Positions 44,190 to 53,141 of a stretch of DNA of 64,000 bases are shown piece after piece. Below the pieces are notes generated by a model, which ran no database searches, had not been told where the DNA came from, and saw nothing but the letters and a program-made list of their open reading frames with translations. The first letter of the stretch is position 1. Every line of letters starts with the position of its first letter. Position numbers and translations under genes: made by a program. Source of the stretch: Limnochorda sp. L945t (lineage in GTDB: Bacteria > Bacillota > Limnochordia > Limnochordales > Geochordaceae). Location of the stretch: the NCBI RefSeq assembly GCF_035593305.1, contig NZ_CP141615.1, positions 1,860,001-1,924,000 on the forward strand, written 5' to 3'.

Positions 44190-45452
44190 TTACCGCAGGA
44201 TCTGTTTGATCAGCGCGTTCTCCCGGCCGATGTACTGCTTCACCAGCTGATCGACCGGGGTGTCCGTCAGGGCGATCGCATCCCACAGGTCGTTGCGGAT
44301 CTGGTCGGTGGCAAATCCGATGCTCTCGACCGGGCGCACGAGTGGGATGGAGGCCATAATCACCCGTTCGTTCGGCGTCTTGAAGAGGCTCGGGTCACTC
44401 GCCATCGACTTGAGCGACGGCAGGTCACCCGCTACCTCCATCCACTTGCGGATGGCTTTCTCACTGGCCAGGAAGTGAACCCACTTCCACGCGGCCTCCG
44501 CGTTCTTGGTGGTGCTGCTCACTACATAGGCCCAGTGGTGGCCAGGAGCGGTTACTGGCTTACCCTCCACGGTAGGGACGGGCGCCACGGTATACTTCAG
44601 GTTAGGTGTCATCGTAGCGATGACGCTGCGGGCTACCGGATGGTTGATGTAGAACACGGCCTTGGACTGCTCGAACTTGCGCTGGCCGGTCATGAAACGA
44701 GGAGAATCAACGGCTTGCGGCCCTCGCGCGAGTTGTTCAGCCATCCGCCACGCGGCGAGCCCCTGCGGTGAGTCGTAGTTGGCCTTGCGGTCCTCCGCAC
44801 TCACGACCGGCCCGTCCATGTACGAGTACAACAGCGACGTGTAGACCGCCCACCGGTACCGGGTATCCAGACCTGCCTGAAGGATGTTGCCTTGGGCGTC
44901 CCGTTTGGTTGCCTTGCGAGCCTGCTCGAGGAGCTCCTGCCACGTTTTCGGAGGCTTGGTCGGATCAAGGCCGGAGGCCCGGGCGAGGTCGTCGTTGATG
45001 TACATGACCAAGTGCTGCACATCTGTCGGCAGACCCCAATAAAGGCCATTACGCTTGAACCGGGCCACCGTCCAATCCAAGTACTGCGCCTCGATCTGGT
45101 CCGTGGTCAGCACGCTCTTGGGTACCGCCGTCAAGAACCGGCTATAGAGGAGCTGCTCCGCCATCTCCATGGGGACCTGGAAGACGTCAGGCCCGCTACC
45201 GGTGGCAAGCGCGGCAAGCAGCTTATCCGTGTATTGTTCATAAGGCGGGAAGTCTGCCTTCACCGTGATACCGGGGTTTTCCTGCTCGAACACCTTGATG
45301 AGTTCCTCGAGTGCCTTGGACCGTCCTTCGTGGAAGTGCTGCCAGTGGACGATGGTTACGTTCGCGGCAAATACCGGTAGCGAGACGAGAGCCCATACCA
45401 ACCCGAGCATCAGCGCACCAAGAGCCAGTTGCCGTATGCACGACCGATGCAT
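44190..45452 (-). CDS. extracellular sugar-binding protein of an ABC transporter (SBP family 1)
   Basis: A 420-residue substrate-binding protein. A clear signal peptide (MHRSCIRQLALGALMLGLVWALVSLPVFAA) precedes NVTIVHWQHFHEGRSKALEELIKVFEQENPGITVKADFPPYEQYTDKLLAALATGSGPDVFQ, the standard beginning of family 1 binding proteins. There is no lipobox cysteine in the signal region, so anchoring by a lipid is not predicted. It captures a carbohydrate outside the membrane and delivers it to the two permeases encoded downstream. Together with the glycosidase and the ROK repressor it suggests an oligosaccharide uptake operon. Confidence 0.93.
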   Translation of the reverse strand: MHRSCIRQLALGALMLGLVWALVSLPVFAANVTIVHWQHFHEGRSKALEELIKVFEQENPGITVKADFPPYEQYTDKLLAALATGSGPDVFQVPMEMAEQLLYSRFLTAVPKSVLTTDQIEAQYLDWTVARFKRNGLYWGLPTDVQHLVMYINDDLARASGLDPTKPPKTWQELLEQARKATKRDAQGNILQAGLDTRYRWAVYTSLLYSYMDGPVVSAEDRKANYDSPQGLAAWRMAEQLARGPQAVDSPRFMTGQRKFEQSKAVFYINHPVARSVIATMTPNLKYTVAPVPTVEGKPVTAPGHHWAYVVSSTTKNAEAAWKWVHFLASEKAIRKWMEVAGDLPSLKSMASDPSLFKTPNERVIMASIPLVRPVESIGFATDQIRNDLWDAIALTDTPVDQLVKQYIGRENALIKQILR

Positions 45453-45518
45453 GGATGGTGTCCTCCCTTCGGTTCAAGCGCGAAATGACCCGAGTTGCTT
45501 GCCACGTACCCGCTTCAA

Positions 45519-46538
45519 TCAGCCTGCTTGGGCAGCACCTCCTTCGATGCGCAATAGACGTCGAGCGTTCCCACTGAACACGGCACCCAGTTCCGCTTCT
45601 CCGAACCCCACGTTCCGACACGCACGAAGCTGCTCCTCCAGGTACTTCACGACAAACCCACGCGGGAAGTGTGAGGAGTCTGTACCGAAGACGATCCGAT
45701 GGGGTCCCACGGTTTCCCGGAAGCGGCGGAACAATTCCTCCAAGGTCAACTCCGGGATCATCCATCGCATCCACTCGTTGTTGCCCGAGGTGTCGACGTA
45801 TACGTTTTCGCAAGTCCAACACAGATGTAGCAACTGGGTAGGATAGCCGCATCCGAAGTGTGGCACCACGAACGGGATAGTAGGGAAGGCCTTGGCTACA
45901 TCGTGGAGACGCAGCGGGTCGATGTTGACGTGATTGCCGACCCCCCCGCCCCCATTCAACACACCGAAGTGAACCAGCACCGGTATCCCGAGTTCCTCTG
46001 CGGCCTCCCAGACGGGATAGAGCGCAGGGTCGTCGATGGGCCCCGACAGGGCCGGAGCGAGGATTTTGTAACCCCGCAGGCCAAGCTCCCCGATCGCTCG
46101 CCGGAGCTCGGCGGCGGCGTCAGGCGCGAAGGGGTCGTGGTGAGCAAAGCCGAAAAAGCGAGGGTGGCGGCGCACCACCGCGGCCAGGGCGTCGTTACCC
46201 CCTCCCGTGACGAACACGACCCCGTCCAGACCGTACCGGTCCACCTCGCCCGCCCAGCGGGCGACCTGGGTTTCGAGCGGCGCCGAGGGTGCCTCTGGGA
46301 ACGGAAACGACCAGCGCCGCCACCACTCACGCTGCGCATTCAGGTTGCGCTCTCGCAGAATGGCAAGCTTGCGGTCCCCGAAGCGCCGGCGGTAAGCCGT
46401 TTCCCACCCATCCAGCGCGGCGTCGTCGGGGTGGGGGAAGTGCGCGTGGAAGTCAAGGACCCGCACGCCCCAACGCTCCTCAGCGCTCGGATTCCGACGA
46501 CCTTGGGTATCGGCTTCGGGCATGTTTACGGGTTTCAT
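45519..46538 (-). CDS. amidohydrolase-family protein (amidohydrolase 2 type)
   Basis: A 339-residue TIM-barrel metal-dependent hydrolase. The N-terminal metal motif is VLDFHAHFPHPDD. Further histidines lie in PVLVHFGV and FVVPHFGCG, and the C-terminal Asp in RIVFGTDSSHFPRGF. Family members hydrolyse or decarboxylate small ring or amide compounds; some lactonases of sugar catabolism belong here. The ATG at 46538 with GAGGGGG seven bases upstream is better supported than the one at 46553. It lies between the ROK regulator and the sugar-binding protein on the same strand, so a role in sugar or sugar-lactone metabolism is a reasonable guess. Confidence 0.82.
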   Translation of the reverse strand: MKPVNMPEADTQGRRNPSAEERWGVRVLDFHAHFPHPDDAALDGWETAYRRRFGDRKLAILRERNLNAQREWWRRWSFPFPEAPSAPLETQVARWAGEVDRYGLDGVVFVTGGGNDALAAVVRRHPRFFGFAHHDPFAPDAAAELRRAIGELGLRGYKILAPALSGPIDDPALYPVWEAAEELGIPVLVHFGVLNGGGGVGNHVNIDPLRLHDVAKAFPTIPFVVPHFGCGYPTQLLHLCWTCENVYVDTSGNNEWMRWMIPELTLEELFRRFRETVGPHRIVFGTDSSHFPRGFVVKYLEEQLRACRNVGFGEAELGAVFSGNARRLLRIEGGAAQAG

Positions 46539-46549
46539 CCGAGACCCCC

Positions 46550-47716
46550 TCAATCGCAGCCGGTGAGCGCGACGTAGCTTCCCATCTCCTCCACGCTATC
46601 GCGGCCGGTTCGGAGAGCCACGGCTATGGCGCCGTACATCGATGCTTCGCCTGCGAGCGCCGATGCCCGGATCTCCGGTCGAACCGGTACGAGCGCGGCG
46701 GCCTGGGCGCTGATACGGGGGAGGAGCAAGTCAGTGTTCTGCCCGATGCCCCCGCCGAGCACGATGAGCCCCACGTCCAACAGGACGGTCACGGCCGCAA
46801 CCGCCCAGCCAAGAGCCGTGCCGATCTCATGCACCACTTCGATGGCCTTCGCGTCCCCCGCGCGGGCCGCCTGGAAGAGATCCCTCGCCTCAACTCCAAA
46901 CCTGCGACGGATACTTCCGCCCGCGATGACCGATTCGAGCGGCTTCGGGCCGGAGGACGTGAGATACGGAAGATACGCGATCTCACCAGCGATCCCGCGG
47001 GTGCCGCGATAGAGGCGGTTTTCCAGGACGATGCCCATGCCGAGGCCGGTTCCGATGGCCAGATAGGCAAAGCTGTCGACGCCCCGTGCACATCCTTTCC
47101 ACTTCTCGCCCACAGCTGCGAGGTTTACGTCGTTCTCGACGAGCACTTCGACCCGAAGGCGGTCGCCCAGCAGGCGGCCCAGCTCCACGTCCTGCAAGGC
47201 AGGCAGGTTCGGGCAGAGTTGTACGCAACGGTTCACGGCAGATACGGCGCCGGGCACCCCCACGGCAACGGAGAGAAGCCGATCTGCTGGAACGTGCGCC
47301 GCGGTCATCACCTGCCGCACCGCCCCCTCAAGCTGAGCGAGTAGCTCGGGGAGCCCTCGATGCTCGGTCGGCTCGGTGTGGCGCGCACGGATCTCGCCGC
47401 CAAGGTCAGCTACTGCCGCTCGTAGAAGCGTCCCACCCAAATCGATGCCCACGACGAATCCGGCCTCGGGGACCACCTCAAGCCGCACGGAGCGGCGTCG
47501 GGGTCCGCCGGCACCAGGGGACGCAGGATGGCGCCCCTCCTCTCGCACCAGCCCGCGCTCCAGAAGGGACATCACCACCTGCGACACCGTCGACTTGCTC
47601 AGGCGCAGGGCCCGAGTGAGTTCGGCCCGCGACATGGGGCCTTGCTTGCGCAGAAGCTCGAGAACCGCCCTCTGGTTGATCTTGCGAAGTAGCGGCGGCT
47701 GGCCGATGACCCGCAC
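46550..47716 (-). CDS. ROK-family transcriptional regulator (XylR/NagC type)
   Basis: A 388-residue ROK repressor. The N-terminal winged helix is LLRKINQRAVLELLRKQGPMSRAELTRALRLSKSTVSQVVMSLLERGLVREEG. The sugar-binding ROK domain includes GFVVGIDLGGTLLRAAVADL (nucleotide/sugar fold), SVAVGVPGAVSAVNRCVQLCPNLP, VENDVNLAAVGEKW and LAIGTGLGMGIVLENRLYRG. The cysteine zinc motif usual in ROK proteins is absent: the region reads GGSIRRRFGVEARDLFQAARAG. It probably controls the sugar operon downstream and itself; candidate operator repeats lie at 47764-47820. Confidence 0.9.
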   Translation of the reverse strand: MRVIGQPPLLRKINQRAVLELLRKQGPMSRAELTRALRLSKSTVSQVVMSLLERGLVREEGRHPASPGAGGPRRRSVRLEVVPEAGFVVGIDLGGTLLRAAVADLGGEIRARHTEPTEHRGLPELLAQLEGAVRQVMTAAHVPADRLLSVAVGVPGAVSAVNRCVQLCPNLPALQDVELGRLLGDRLRVEVLVENDVNLAAVGEKWKGCARGVDSFAYLAIGTGLGMGIVLENRLYRGTRGIAGEIAYLPYLTSSGPKPLESVIAGGSIRRRFGVEARDLFQAARAGDAKAIEVVHEIGTALGWAVAAVTVLLDVGLIVLGGGIGQNTDLLLPRISAQAAALVPVRPEIRASALAGEASMYGAIAVALRTGRDSVEEMGSYVALTGCD

Positions 47717-47763
47717 TTACTCGCCTCCGTCCCTCGGCATGCGCCCTCTCGGTCTCCAGGGAA

Positions 47764-47820
47764 GTTAGTTCGTTTTGTTTCCGCACATATCCTGCGCCTG
47801 GTTGCAAATGGTTGCAAACC
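47764..47820. promoter_or_regulatory. candidate operator of the ROK regulator
   Basis: Two direct copies of GGTTGCAAA at 47800-47808 and 47810-47818, each containing the palindrome TTGCAA, lie about 85-100 bases upstream of the repressor start. Slightly nearer the gene, TTAGTTCGTTTTGTTT resembles one half of the known XylR operator of Bacillus (TTAGTTTGTTTG). Their placement in the 292-base upstream gap fits autoregulation. No second XylR half-site is present. Confidence 0.35.
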
Positions 47821-48008
47821 CTTCTGCTCGGTCAGAGGACGTCTCTTCCTGCGTCGGTGCAACGGTGCGCGGTGACAGGCATTGATTCTCGTGCTGTTGC
47901 ATCCCCAAGCGTACTCAAGCAGGGATTTCCACGGCGTACCGGGCCCGCTCCTCGGCGCGGGCGGCCGGAGAGAGCCTTAGCAGAGGCTGTCTGCGCCAGC
48001 GCCATAGT

Positions 48009-49472
48009 TCATGGCGTGGATACGCCGCGCCCCCATCGGGCTTCGAGCACCTCGTCCAGGATGGCCGTCGCGTCGTCCAGGTGTCGCTTCTCCACGACGA
48101 GGGGCGGGTGTAGGATGAGCACCGCGCTCCCCGAGAGCGGGTGGTTTTCTACCTCGACGATGAGCCCCCGGTCGAGCAGCGCGTCGAAAACGCGCGCGGC
48201 TGGCTCGTAGGCCGGCTCCGGGACGCGTCGATGATGCGGCAACCAGCCACGCCCATGCCGTCGACCAGTACGCCAGCCGGCGCCTGCGGCATTCCTGCCA
48301 GGTGCGCCGTCCGGCGCCGGCCGGATGAGTTCGATACCCCACAGGAGGCCGCGACCGCGGACGTCGCCGATGCAGGGGTGCCGGGCTTGAAGTTCCCTCA
48401 AGAGACGCCCGAAGTGCTCTCCCAGCGCCGCAGCCCGGACGGCAAGGCGGTCTCGCTCGACTATATCGAGAGTCTTGAGCGCCGCGGCCAGCATCAAAGG
48501 ATACCCGGCGTGGGTGTGCGGGTGCAACGCAGCCCCGGCAGCCTCGATGCGGCCGGCGAGTTCCTCACGCATGAGCACCGCCGAACCGGGCACGTACCCT
48601 GCCGTCAGCCCTTTGCCCGCCACCAGGATGTCGGGAGCGACGCCATCCTGCTGCCACGCCCACGGCCTACCTGTGCGGCCCATGCCGGTCACGACCTCGT
48701 CGAGGATAAGCAGGGCGCCCGTGCGGTCGCAGAGGGCGCGCAGCGCCCGCAGGTAACCGGGAGGAGGCACGATGACGCCGCCCCCGGTGAGGATGGGTTC
48801 GGCGATGACGGCGGCAGGCGGCCTCCCCGGTCGGCCCGGGCTTGCCGGCCACTCCGGGTGCGGCAGCGGCGCCGGGAGCGGCAGTTGCCCCGCCTGCGCC
48901 AGGCGCTCCTCGAGGTCACCGAGGCACCGCCAGGCGCACTCGGGGTAGGTCGCCCCGAAGTCGCAGCGGTAGCAATACGGCGGGCTTGCGTGCAGGAAGC
49001 CGCCCGGCAAGAGCTCTCGGAGAGCCGGATTGAGCAACTCCGCCTCGGGCTTGCCGCTCGCGGCGAGGGCGGCGGCCGTCGCCCCGTGGAAGGCGCGCCA
49101 CAGGCCCACGATGGCTCCGCCGCCCCGGGCGAGCTTGGCGAGCTTCAGGGCCAGCTCGACGGCGTCGGAGCCGGTCACGCCGAAGGCGACCTCGTAGGAG
49201 GGGGGCCTGCCTCCCGCGGGCGCCGGATCGCTCATGGTCGCCGCCAGGCGCTCGGCGAGCAGCGCCCGCTCTCGAGTGAGGAAGGCCGGGCTCACCCCGA
49301 CGAGGCGGCGGAGCTGGGCCGACAGGTGTTCGACCATCTCGGGGTGGGCGTGGCCAAGGATGGCAGCCGAGTGCTGGGCCGAGAAGTCGAGGTACCGGCG
49401 CCCCTCGGCGTCGAACAGGTAGACGCCCTCGCCTCGTATCATGGTCCGGGACTCGGTTCGATGGCACGGCAT
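48009..49472 (-). CDS. class III pyridoxal-phosphate aminotransferase
   Basis: A 487-residue class III (omega) aminotransferase. It begins CHRTESRTMIRGEGVYLFDAEGRRYLDFSAQHSAAILGHAHPEMVEHLSAQL, as usual for the family. GVTGSDAVELALKLAKL is the phosphate-binding part, LILDEVVTGMGRTG holds the PLP-ring Asp, and the Schiff-base Lys is in PDILVAGKGLTAGY. Residues YCYRCDFGATYPECAWRCLGDLEERL, a Cys-rich insert near residue 170, are typical of the 4-aminobutyrate/2,2-dialkylglycine branch. The ATG at 49472 is preferred on domain grounds although its ribosome binding site is weak. It may serve the compounds imported by the TRAP system upstream. Confidence 0.88.
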   Translation of the reverse strand: MPCHRTESRTMIRGEGVYLFDAEGRRYLDFSAQHSAAILGHAHPEMVEHLSAQLRRLVGVSPAFLTRERALLAERLAATMSDPAPAGGRPPSYEVAFGVTGSDAVELALKLAKLARGGGAIVGLWRAFHGATAAALAASGKPEAELLNPALRELLPGGFLHASPPYCYRCDFGATYPECAWRCLGDLEERLAQAGQLPLPAPLPHPEWPASPGRPGRPPAAVIAEPILTGGGVIVPPPGYLRALRALCDRTGALLILDEVVTGMGRTGRPWAWQQDGVAPDILVAGKGLTAGYVPGSAVLMREELAGRIEAAGAALHPHTHAGYPLMLAAALKTLDIVERDRLAVRAAALGEHFGRLLRELQARHPCIGDVRGRGLLWGIELIRPAPDGAPGRNAAGAGWRTGRRHGRGWLPHHRRVPEPAYEPAARVFDALLDRGLIVEVENHPLSGSAVLILHPPLVVEKRHLDDATAILDEVLEARWGRGVSTP

Positions 49473-49669
49473 AAGGCGAGACCAGGCCCTCGTCGTCCCA
49501 CCACCGGGTGAGGTTCGCCGACCCACTACCGGACCGTCCCTACGCCTGGCAATGGCGCGACGAAGTCAGGACGGATCACCCACGGCCACGGGCGAGTCTC
49601 TCCCCGGTGAGGGTAGACGGCGTCCATGACGAAGTCAACCCGCGCACGAGGTGCAAGGGTGACGGGCGC

Positions 49670-50533
49670 TCACCCGTAGAGGTCGGTCCGCCGGTGCTGC
49701 AGTGAGGGGAGCTTGCGCCTGACGGCCTGTACCCGGGCCCGGTCGACGTGCACCAGGAGAAGCCCCTCTTCCTCGCCCGCGTCGCCCAGCGTGACGCCGA
49801 ACGGGTCGAACCCGGCGCTGCGCCCGCAAAACGGCCCTCCGGCCTGGTCGGCCCCGAGCACGTACAGGGTGTTTTCGATGGCCCGGGCGCGCAGCAGGGC
49901 GAGCCAGTGCTCCTCTTTCAAAGTCCCGGAGTACCAGGCCGCCGGCACGACCACGGCTTCCGCCCCCCGCGCCGCCAGTTCCCGGAAGAGCTCGGGAAAC
50001 CTCAGGTCGTAACAGATCGCCACGCCCAGGGGGACTCCGTCGATCTCCCACACGGGCGGCCGTGCGCTTCCCGGCCGCATCAGGTGCGACTCCCGCACCC
50101 CCAGCGCGTCGAACAGGTGCAGCTTGCGGTACGCTGCCACCACGCGCCCGCCCGGCTCTACCACCACCGCGGTGTTGAACGGCCGAGCGGGGTCGTCGCT
50201 CGTCTCCCAGACCCCGGCGACGACGCAGGCGCCCGCCGCCTTCGCCTCCCCGGCCAACCCCCGGACGAACGGCCCGTCGAGGGGCTCCGCGAATGCCCGG
50301 GGCGGCCGCTCCGCCGAGGGCACGCCCATGAACATTTCCGGGAACACCACCAGTCGCGCCCCGGCCGCGGCCGCCTCCCGGATGAAGCGCGCCGCCGTCT
50401 GCAGGTTGTGGGCCTTGTCCGGGCCGGAGCCCACCTGCACCAGCGCGACGTCGAGCTTGCCACGCGGGGCGGCCGCGCCGCCGGCGGCGCCGGCGCCAGG
50501 CGTGCTGTCAGCGCCGCCCGTTCGAACGCCCAT
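49670..50533 (-). CDS. carbon-nitrogen hydrolase (nitrilase superfamily)
   Basis: A 287-residue nitrilase-superfamily amidase. The catalytic triad is visible: Glu in VVFPEMFMG, Lys in AAYRKLHLFD and Cys in GVAICYDLRFPELFREL. The closing motif GRSAGFDPFGVTLGDAGEEEGLLLVHVD is also typical. Members hydrolyse amides such as omega-amides, N-carbamoyl amino acids or deaminated glutathione; DALGVRESHLMRPG before the Cys resembles the omega-amidase/Nit branch. It overlaps the 3' end of the DUF2848 gene by 26 bases, showing tight coupling to the TRAP operon. Confidence 0.9.
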   Translation of the reverse strand: MGVRTGGADSTPGAGAAGGAAAPRGKLDVALVQVGSGPDKAHNLQTAARFIREAAAAGARLVVFPEMFMGVPSAERPPRAFAEPLDGPFVRGLAGEAKAAGACVVAGVWETSDDPARPFNTAVVVEPGGRVVAAYRKLHLFDALGVRESHLMRPGSARPPVWEIDGVPLGVAICYDLRFPELFRELAARGAEAVVVPAAWYSGTLKEEHWLALLRARAIENTLYVLGADQAGGPFCGRSAGFDPFGVTLGDAGEEEGLLLVHVDRARVQAVRRKLPSLQHRRTDLYG

Positions 50534-51224
50534 CGGCCGTCACCACCTCGACCCGGTACGCATGGACGATTTCCCGCTGCAGCACCGGATCCCGCATCCG
50601 GATCTCGTAAGCGTCGCCCGGCTCCAGCCCGTGCAGCGCCGGAATCGTGCCCGAGAAGAAGGCTGCCTGCGTTCCCCCCTCGCCGGGCACCCCCCGCCGG
50701 GCCAGCCACTCGAGCCAGTGGGACGGCGGCAGGAGCTCGCCGGCCGTGCCCCGCTGGTACGCCACGGTTTCGCCGCCCCGGGTGACGTCGCAGGAGAGCT
50801 GCACCCGGTCGAAGTGGGCGACCACCTCGTCCAGGGGCCAGGCCCGGGGGGCCACCACGTTGGGGCAGGCGTTCTTCGCCTTCGTCACCGAGTGGGCTTC
50901 GAGCGCCCGGTCGGAGTGGTCGGAGCCTACGGTGACCCACACCTCTCCCGGGGTCACCAGCAGCACGTACTCCACCTCGGCCGATGTCTTGGGCTCCACC
51001 ACCTGTACCTCGGTGGCGTTCAGGAGCAAGTGAGTCGCCACCGGGAAGACCGCAGGAACGGTCTCGGGCGCCGGCACTCCGAGGCGGGCGAGTTCCTCGA
51101 TGTGCCGGCGAACGGCTTGCTGGTCGCGGCCGGCCCAGCCGGCGTTCCACATGCGCCGCGGCACGAACTCCACCCGCCGCACGCCGCGCACGGTTTCCAC
51201 GATGAATTGCACGGGCTGTGTCAC
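50508..51224 (-). CDS. DUF2848-family protein
   Basis: A 238-residue protein of the DUF2848 family, which has a fold like fumarylacetoacetate hydrolase relatives but no established activity. Features include FPVATHLLLNATEVQVVEPKTSAEVEYVLLVTPGEVWVTVGSDHSDRALEAHSVTKAKNACPNVVAPRAWPLDEV, and FFSGTIPALHGLEPGDAYEIRMRDPVLQREIVHAYRVEVV. The GTG start overlaps the stop of the TRAP large permease gene (GTGA). Acid TRAP transporters with DUF2848 and a nitrilase make a plausible uptake and hydrolysis module. Function remains unknown. Confidence 0.8.
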   Translation of the reverse strand: MTQPVQFIVETVRGVRRVEFVPRRMWNAGWAGRDQQAVRRHIEELARLGVPAPETVPAVFPVATHLLLNATEVQVVEPKTSAEVEYVLLVTPGEVWVTVGSDHSDRALEAHSVTKAKNACPNVVAPRAWPLDEVVAHFDRVQLSCDVTRGGETVAYQRGTAGELLPPSHWLEWLARRGVPGEGGTQAAFFSGTIPALHGLEPGDAYEIRMRDPVLQREIVHAYRVEVVTADGRSNGRR

Positions 51225-52507
51225 CCCATCCGGTTGGGCAAGGTCAACGCCAGCTGCGGGAAGATCAGGAGCACTCCCACGAAAAGCGCCACGGCCACCA
51301 TGAAGGGGACTGCGCCGGATATTACCTCGGAAATGGAGCCTCTTCCCCGGATGCCCTGGATGACGTACAGGTTGAGCCCGACGGGCGGCGTGATGAGCGC
51401 CAGTTCGATGAGGACGATGAGCACGACGCCGAACCAGACGGGGTCGAACCCCAGGCGCACGACCACCGGGAACACGATGGGAATGGTGATGACCATCAGC
51501 GACAGGGTCTCGATGAAGAAGCCGAGGACGACGTACATGAGGACGAGCACCACCATCGTGCCGGCCGGCCCGAGGTGGATCCCCGCCACGAAGTCGGAGA
51601 GCAGATCCGTGAGGCCCACGGTCGCGAAGACGAAGTTGAGGAAGTACGAGGCCAGCAGGACGAACATGATCATGCCGGTCGTGCGCATCGTCGCCTCGAC
51701 GACCTGCCAGAGCATCACCAGCGACAGGGTACGATACCAGGCCGCCAGCCCGAGCGCCGCGAGCACCCCGAGGGCCGCCGCCTCCGTCGGAGTGGCAAAC
51801 CCCGTGTAAATCGACCCCACGACCACCAAGAAGACCAGCAGGATCGGCACGATGCCACCCAGCGCCTTCCAGCGCTCCGGCCAGGTGGCCGGTACGGGCC
51901 GGCCGACCAGCGCAGGCTTGCGGGCCGAGACCAGCGCCGCCGCGGTCATCATCGCGGCGGCCAGCAGCACCCCGGGCACGATCCCCGCGATGAACAGCTT
52001 CGGGATGGAGGTGTTGGTCATGGAGCCGTACACGATCATGTTGATGGAGGGCGGGATGAGGATGCCGAGCGTTCCGCCGGCGGCGATGGAGCCGGCGAAG
52101 AAACCCTCGTCGTACCCGAACCGGCGGGCCTGCGGCAGCGCCACCGTGCCGATGGTCGCCGCGGTGGCCACGCTCGAGCCGGAGGTAGCGGCAAACAGGG
52201 CCGACGTGCCGATGTTGGCGTGCACCAATCCGCCGGGCAGGCGGTTGAGCCACTTGGCCAGGGCGTCGTAGGTGCGCTCCGCCACGCCGGCTCGCAGCAA
52301 GATCTCCCCGAGCAGCACGAAAAGCGGGATTGCCACCAGCACGAAGTCGGTACTGGTGGTCCACGCGATCTCCCCGACTGCCCGGTAGACCGGAAACGAC
52401 GTGAACAGAGCCCCCAGCGAGAGCCCAAGAGAGCCCAGCACCCCGGCCACCGGGATGCCGGCCAGCAACAGGATCAGAAGGAGCCCGAGCCCGACGACTG
52501 CCGTCAT
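51221..52507 (-). CDS. dctM: TRAP transporter large permease subunit (DctM)
   Basis: A 428-residue membrane protein with about 12 hydrophobic segments, the ion-coupled transport subunit of a tripartite TRAP system. It begins MTAVVGLGLLLILLLAGIPVAGVLGSLGLSLGAL. The family signature GTSALFAATSGSSVATAATIGTVALPQARRFGYDEGFFAGSIAAGGTLGILIPPSINMIVYG is complete, as is ITPPVGLNLYVIQGI. The ATG at 52507 overlaps the stop of the small permease gene (ATGA), and the stop overlaps the DUF2848 start. TRAP systems import organic acids and related compounds using sodium or proton gradients. Confidence 0.95.
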   Translation of the reverse strand: MTAVVGLGLLLILLLAGIPVAGVLGSLGLSLGALFTSFPVYRAVGEIAWTTSTDFVLVAIPLFVLLGEILLRAGVAERTYDALAKWLNRLPGGLVHANIGTSALFAATSGSSVATAATIGTVALPQARRFGYDEGFFAGSIAAGGTLGILIPPSINMIVYGSMTNTSIPKLFIAGIVPGVLLAAAMMTAAALVSARKPALVGRPVPATWPERWKALGGIVPILLVFLVVVGSIYTGFATPTEAAALGVLAALGLAAWYRTLSLVMLWQVVEATMRTTGMIMFVLLASYFLNFVFATVGLTDLLSDFVAGIHLGPAGTMVVLVLMYVVLGFFIETLSLMVITIPIVFPVVVRLGFDPVWFGVVLIVLIELALITPPVGLNLYVIQGIRGRGSISEVISGAVPFMVAVALFVGVLLIFPQLALTLPNRMG

Positions 52508-53085
52508 CCCCGCTTCGCCCCCTTTGCGGCGGGCTCCTCCGCGGAGCCGCCGAGCCCCGCGAGCCGCTCGACGCCGGCGTAGTCCTGCCGGGCCATGAGG
52601 CCCACCACCCGCACCGTGATGAGCAGGAGCACGAGGGCGAAGGCGACGAGCCCCAACATCCATAGACCCTGCGGTATCCAGAGCGGAGTGCCGAGCACGG
52701 TGTTGGCCGCCGTGCGCCGCACGAAGGATGCCCACGCCACGCCCCAGCCGAAGTAGGCCAGCGGAAGCACGAACGTCAGCAGGACGAAGAGCGCGACGAG
52801 GTGGAACGCGGCTCGCCCCGCGAGGGGGAGCCGCGCCACCAGAACGTCCACCCGCACGTGGGCCTTGCGCAGCAGCGTGTAGGGCAGCGCCCACGCCGTG
52901 CTCAGGGCCAGCACGTAGCTCGAGATCTCGGTCGACCCCTGGGTCGAGATGCCCAGGAGCTTACGCACCAGCACCTCCACGCCTATCCACGCGGCAGCCC
53001 CCAGCAAGAGCGCGCCGGCAACCCACGCCGCGCCCCGGGAGACCGCCTCTGCTCCGTCGAACAGGCGCTGCCATCGTCCGGCCAT
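52504..53085 (-). CDS. dctQ: TRAP transporter small permease subunit (DctQ)
   Basis: A 193-residue protein with four membrane helices (GAAWVAGALLLGAAAWIGVEVLVRKLL, FHLVALFVLLTFVLPLAYFGWGV, IPQGLWMLGLVAFALVLLLITVRVVGL and one in between). ISSYVLALSTAWALPYTLLRKAHVRVDVL is the conserved DctQ region. It binds the large subunit to form the membrane complex. I chose the ATG at 53085, at the family start, over the frame open to 53226. A polar Lys/Glu tail follows the last helix. It is translationally coupled to dctM. Confidence 0.93.
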   Translation of the reverse strand: MAGRWQRLFDGAEAVSRGAAWVAGALLLGAAAWIGVEVLVRKLLGISTQGSTEISSYVLALSTAWALPYTLLRKAHVRVDVLVARLPLAGRAAFHLVALFVLLTFVLPLAYFGWGVAWASFVRRTAANTVLGTPLWIPQGLWMLGLVAFALVLLLITVRVVGLMARQDYAGVERLAGLGGSAEEPAAKGAKRG

Positions 53086-53141
53086 CGCCCCGACCCCCCG
53101 CGTTCGGCGCCGGCGTCCAGCCGTCACGCCTTCCCGACCCG

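Noticed and set aside
50508-52364. Single 618-residue frame joining DUF2848 to an upstream extension
   Set aside because: The extension is antisense-like debris in another frame of dctM; the GTG at 51224 overlapping the dctM stop is the natural start.
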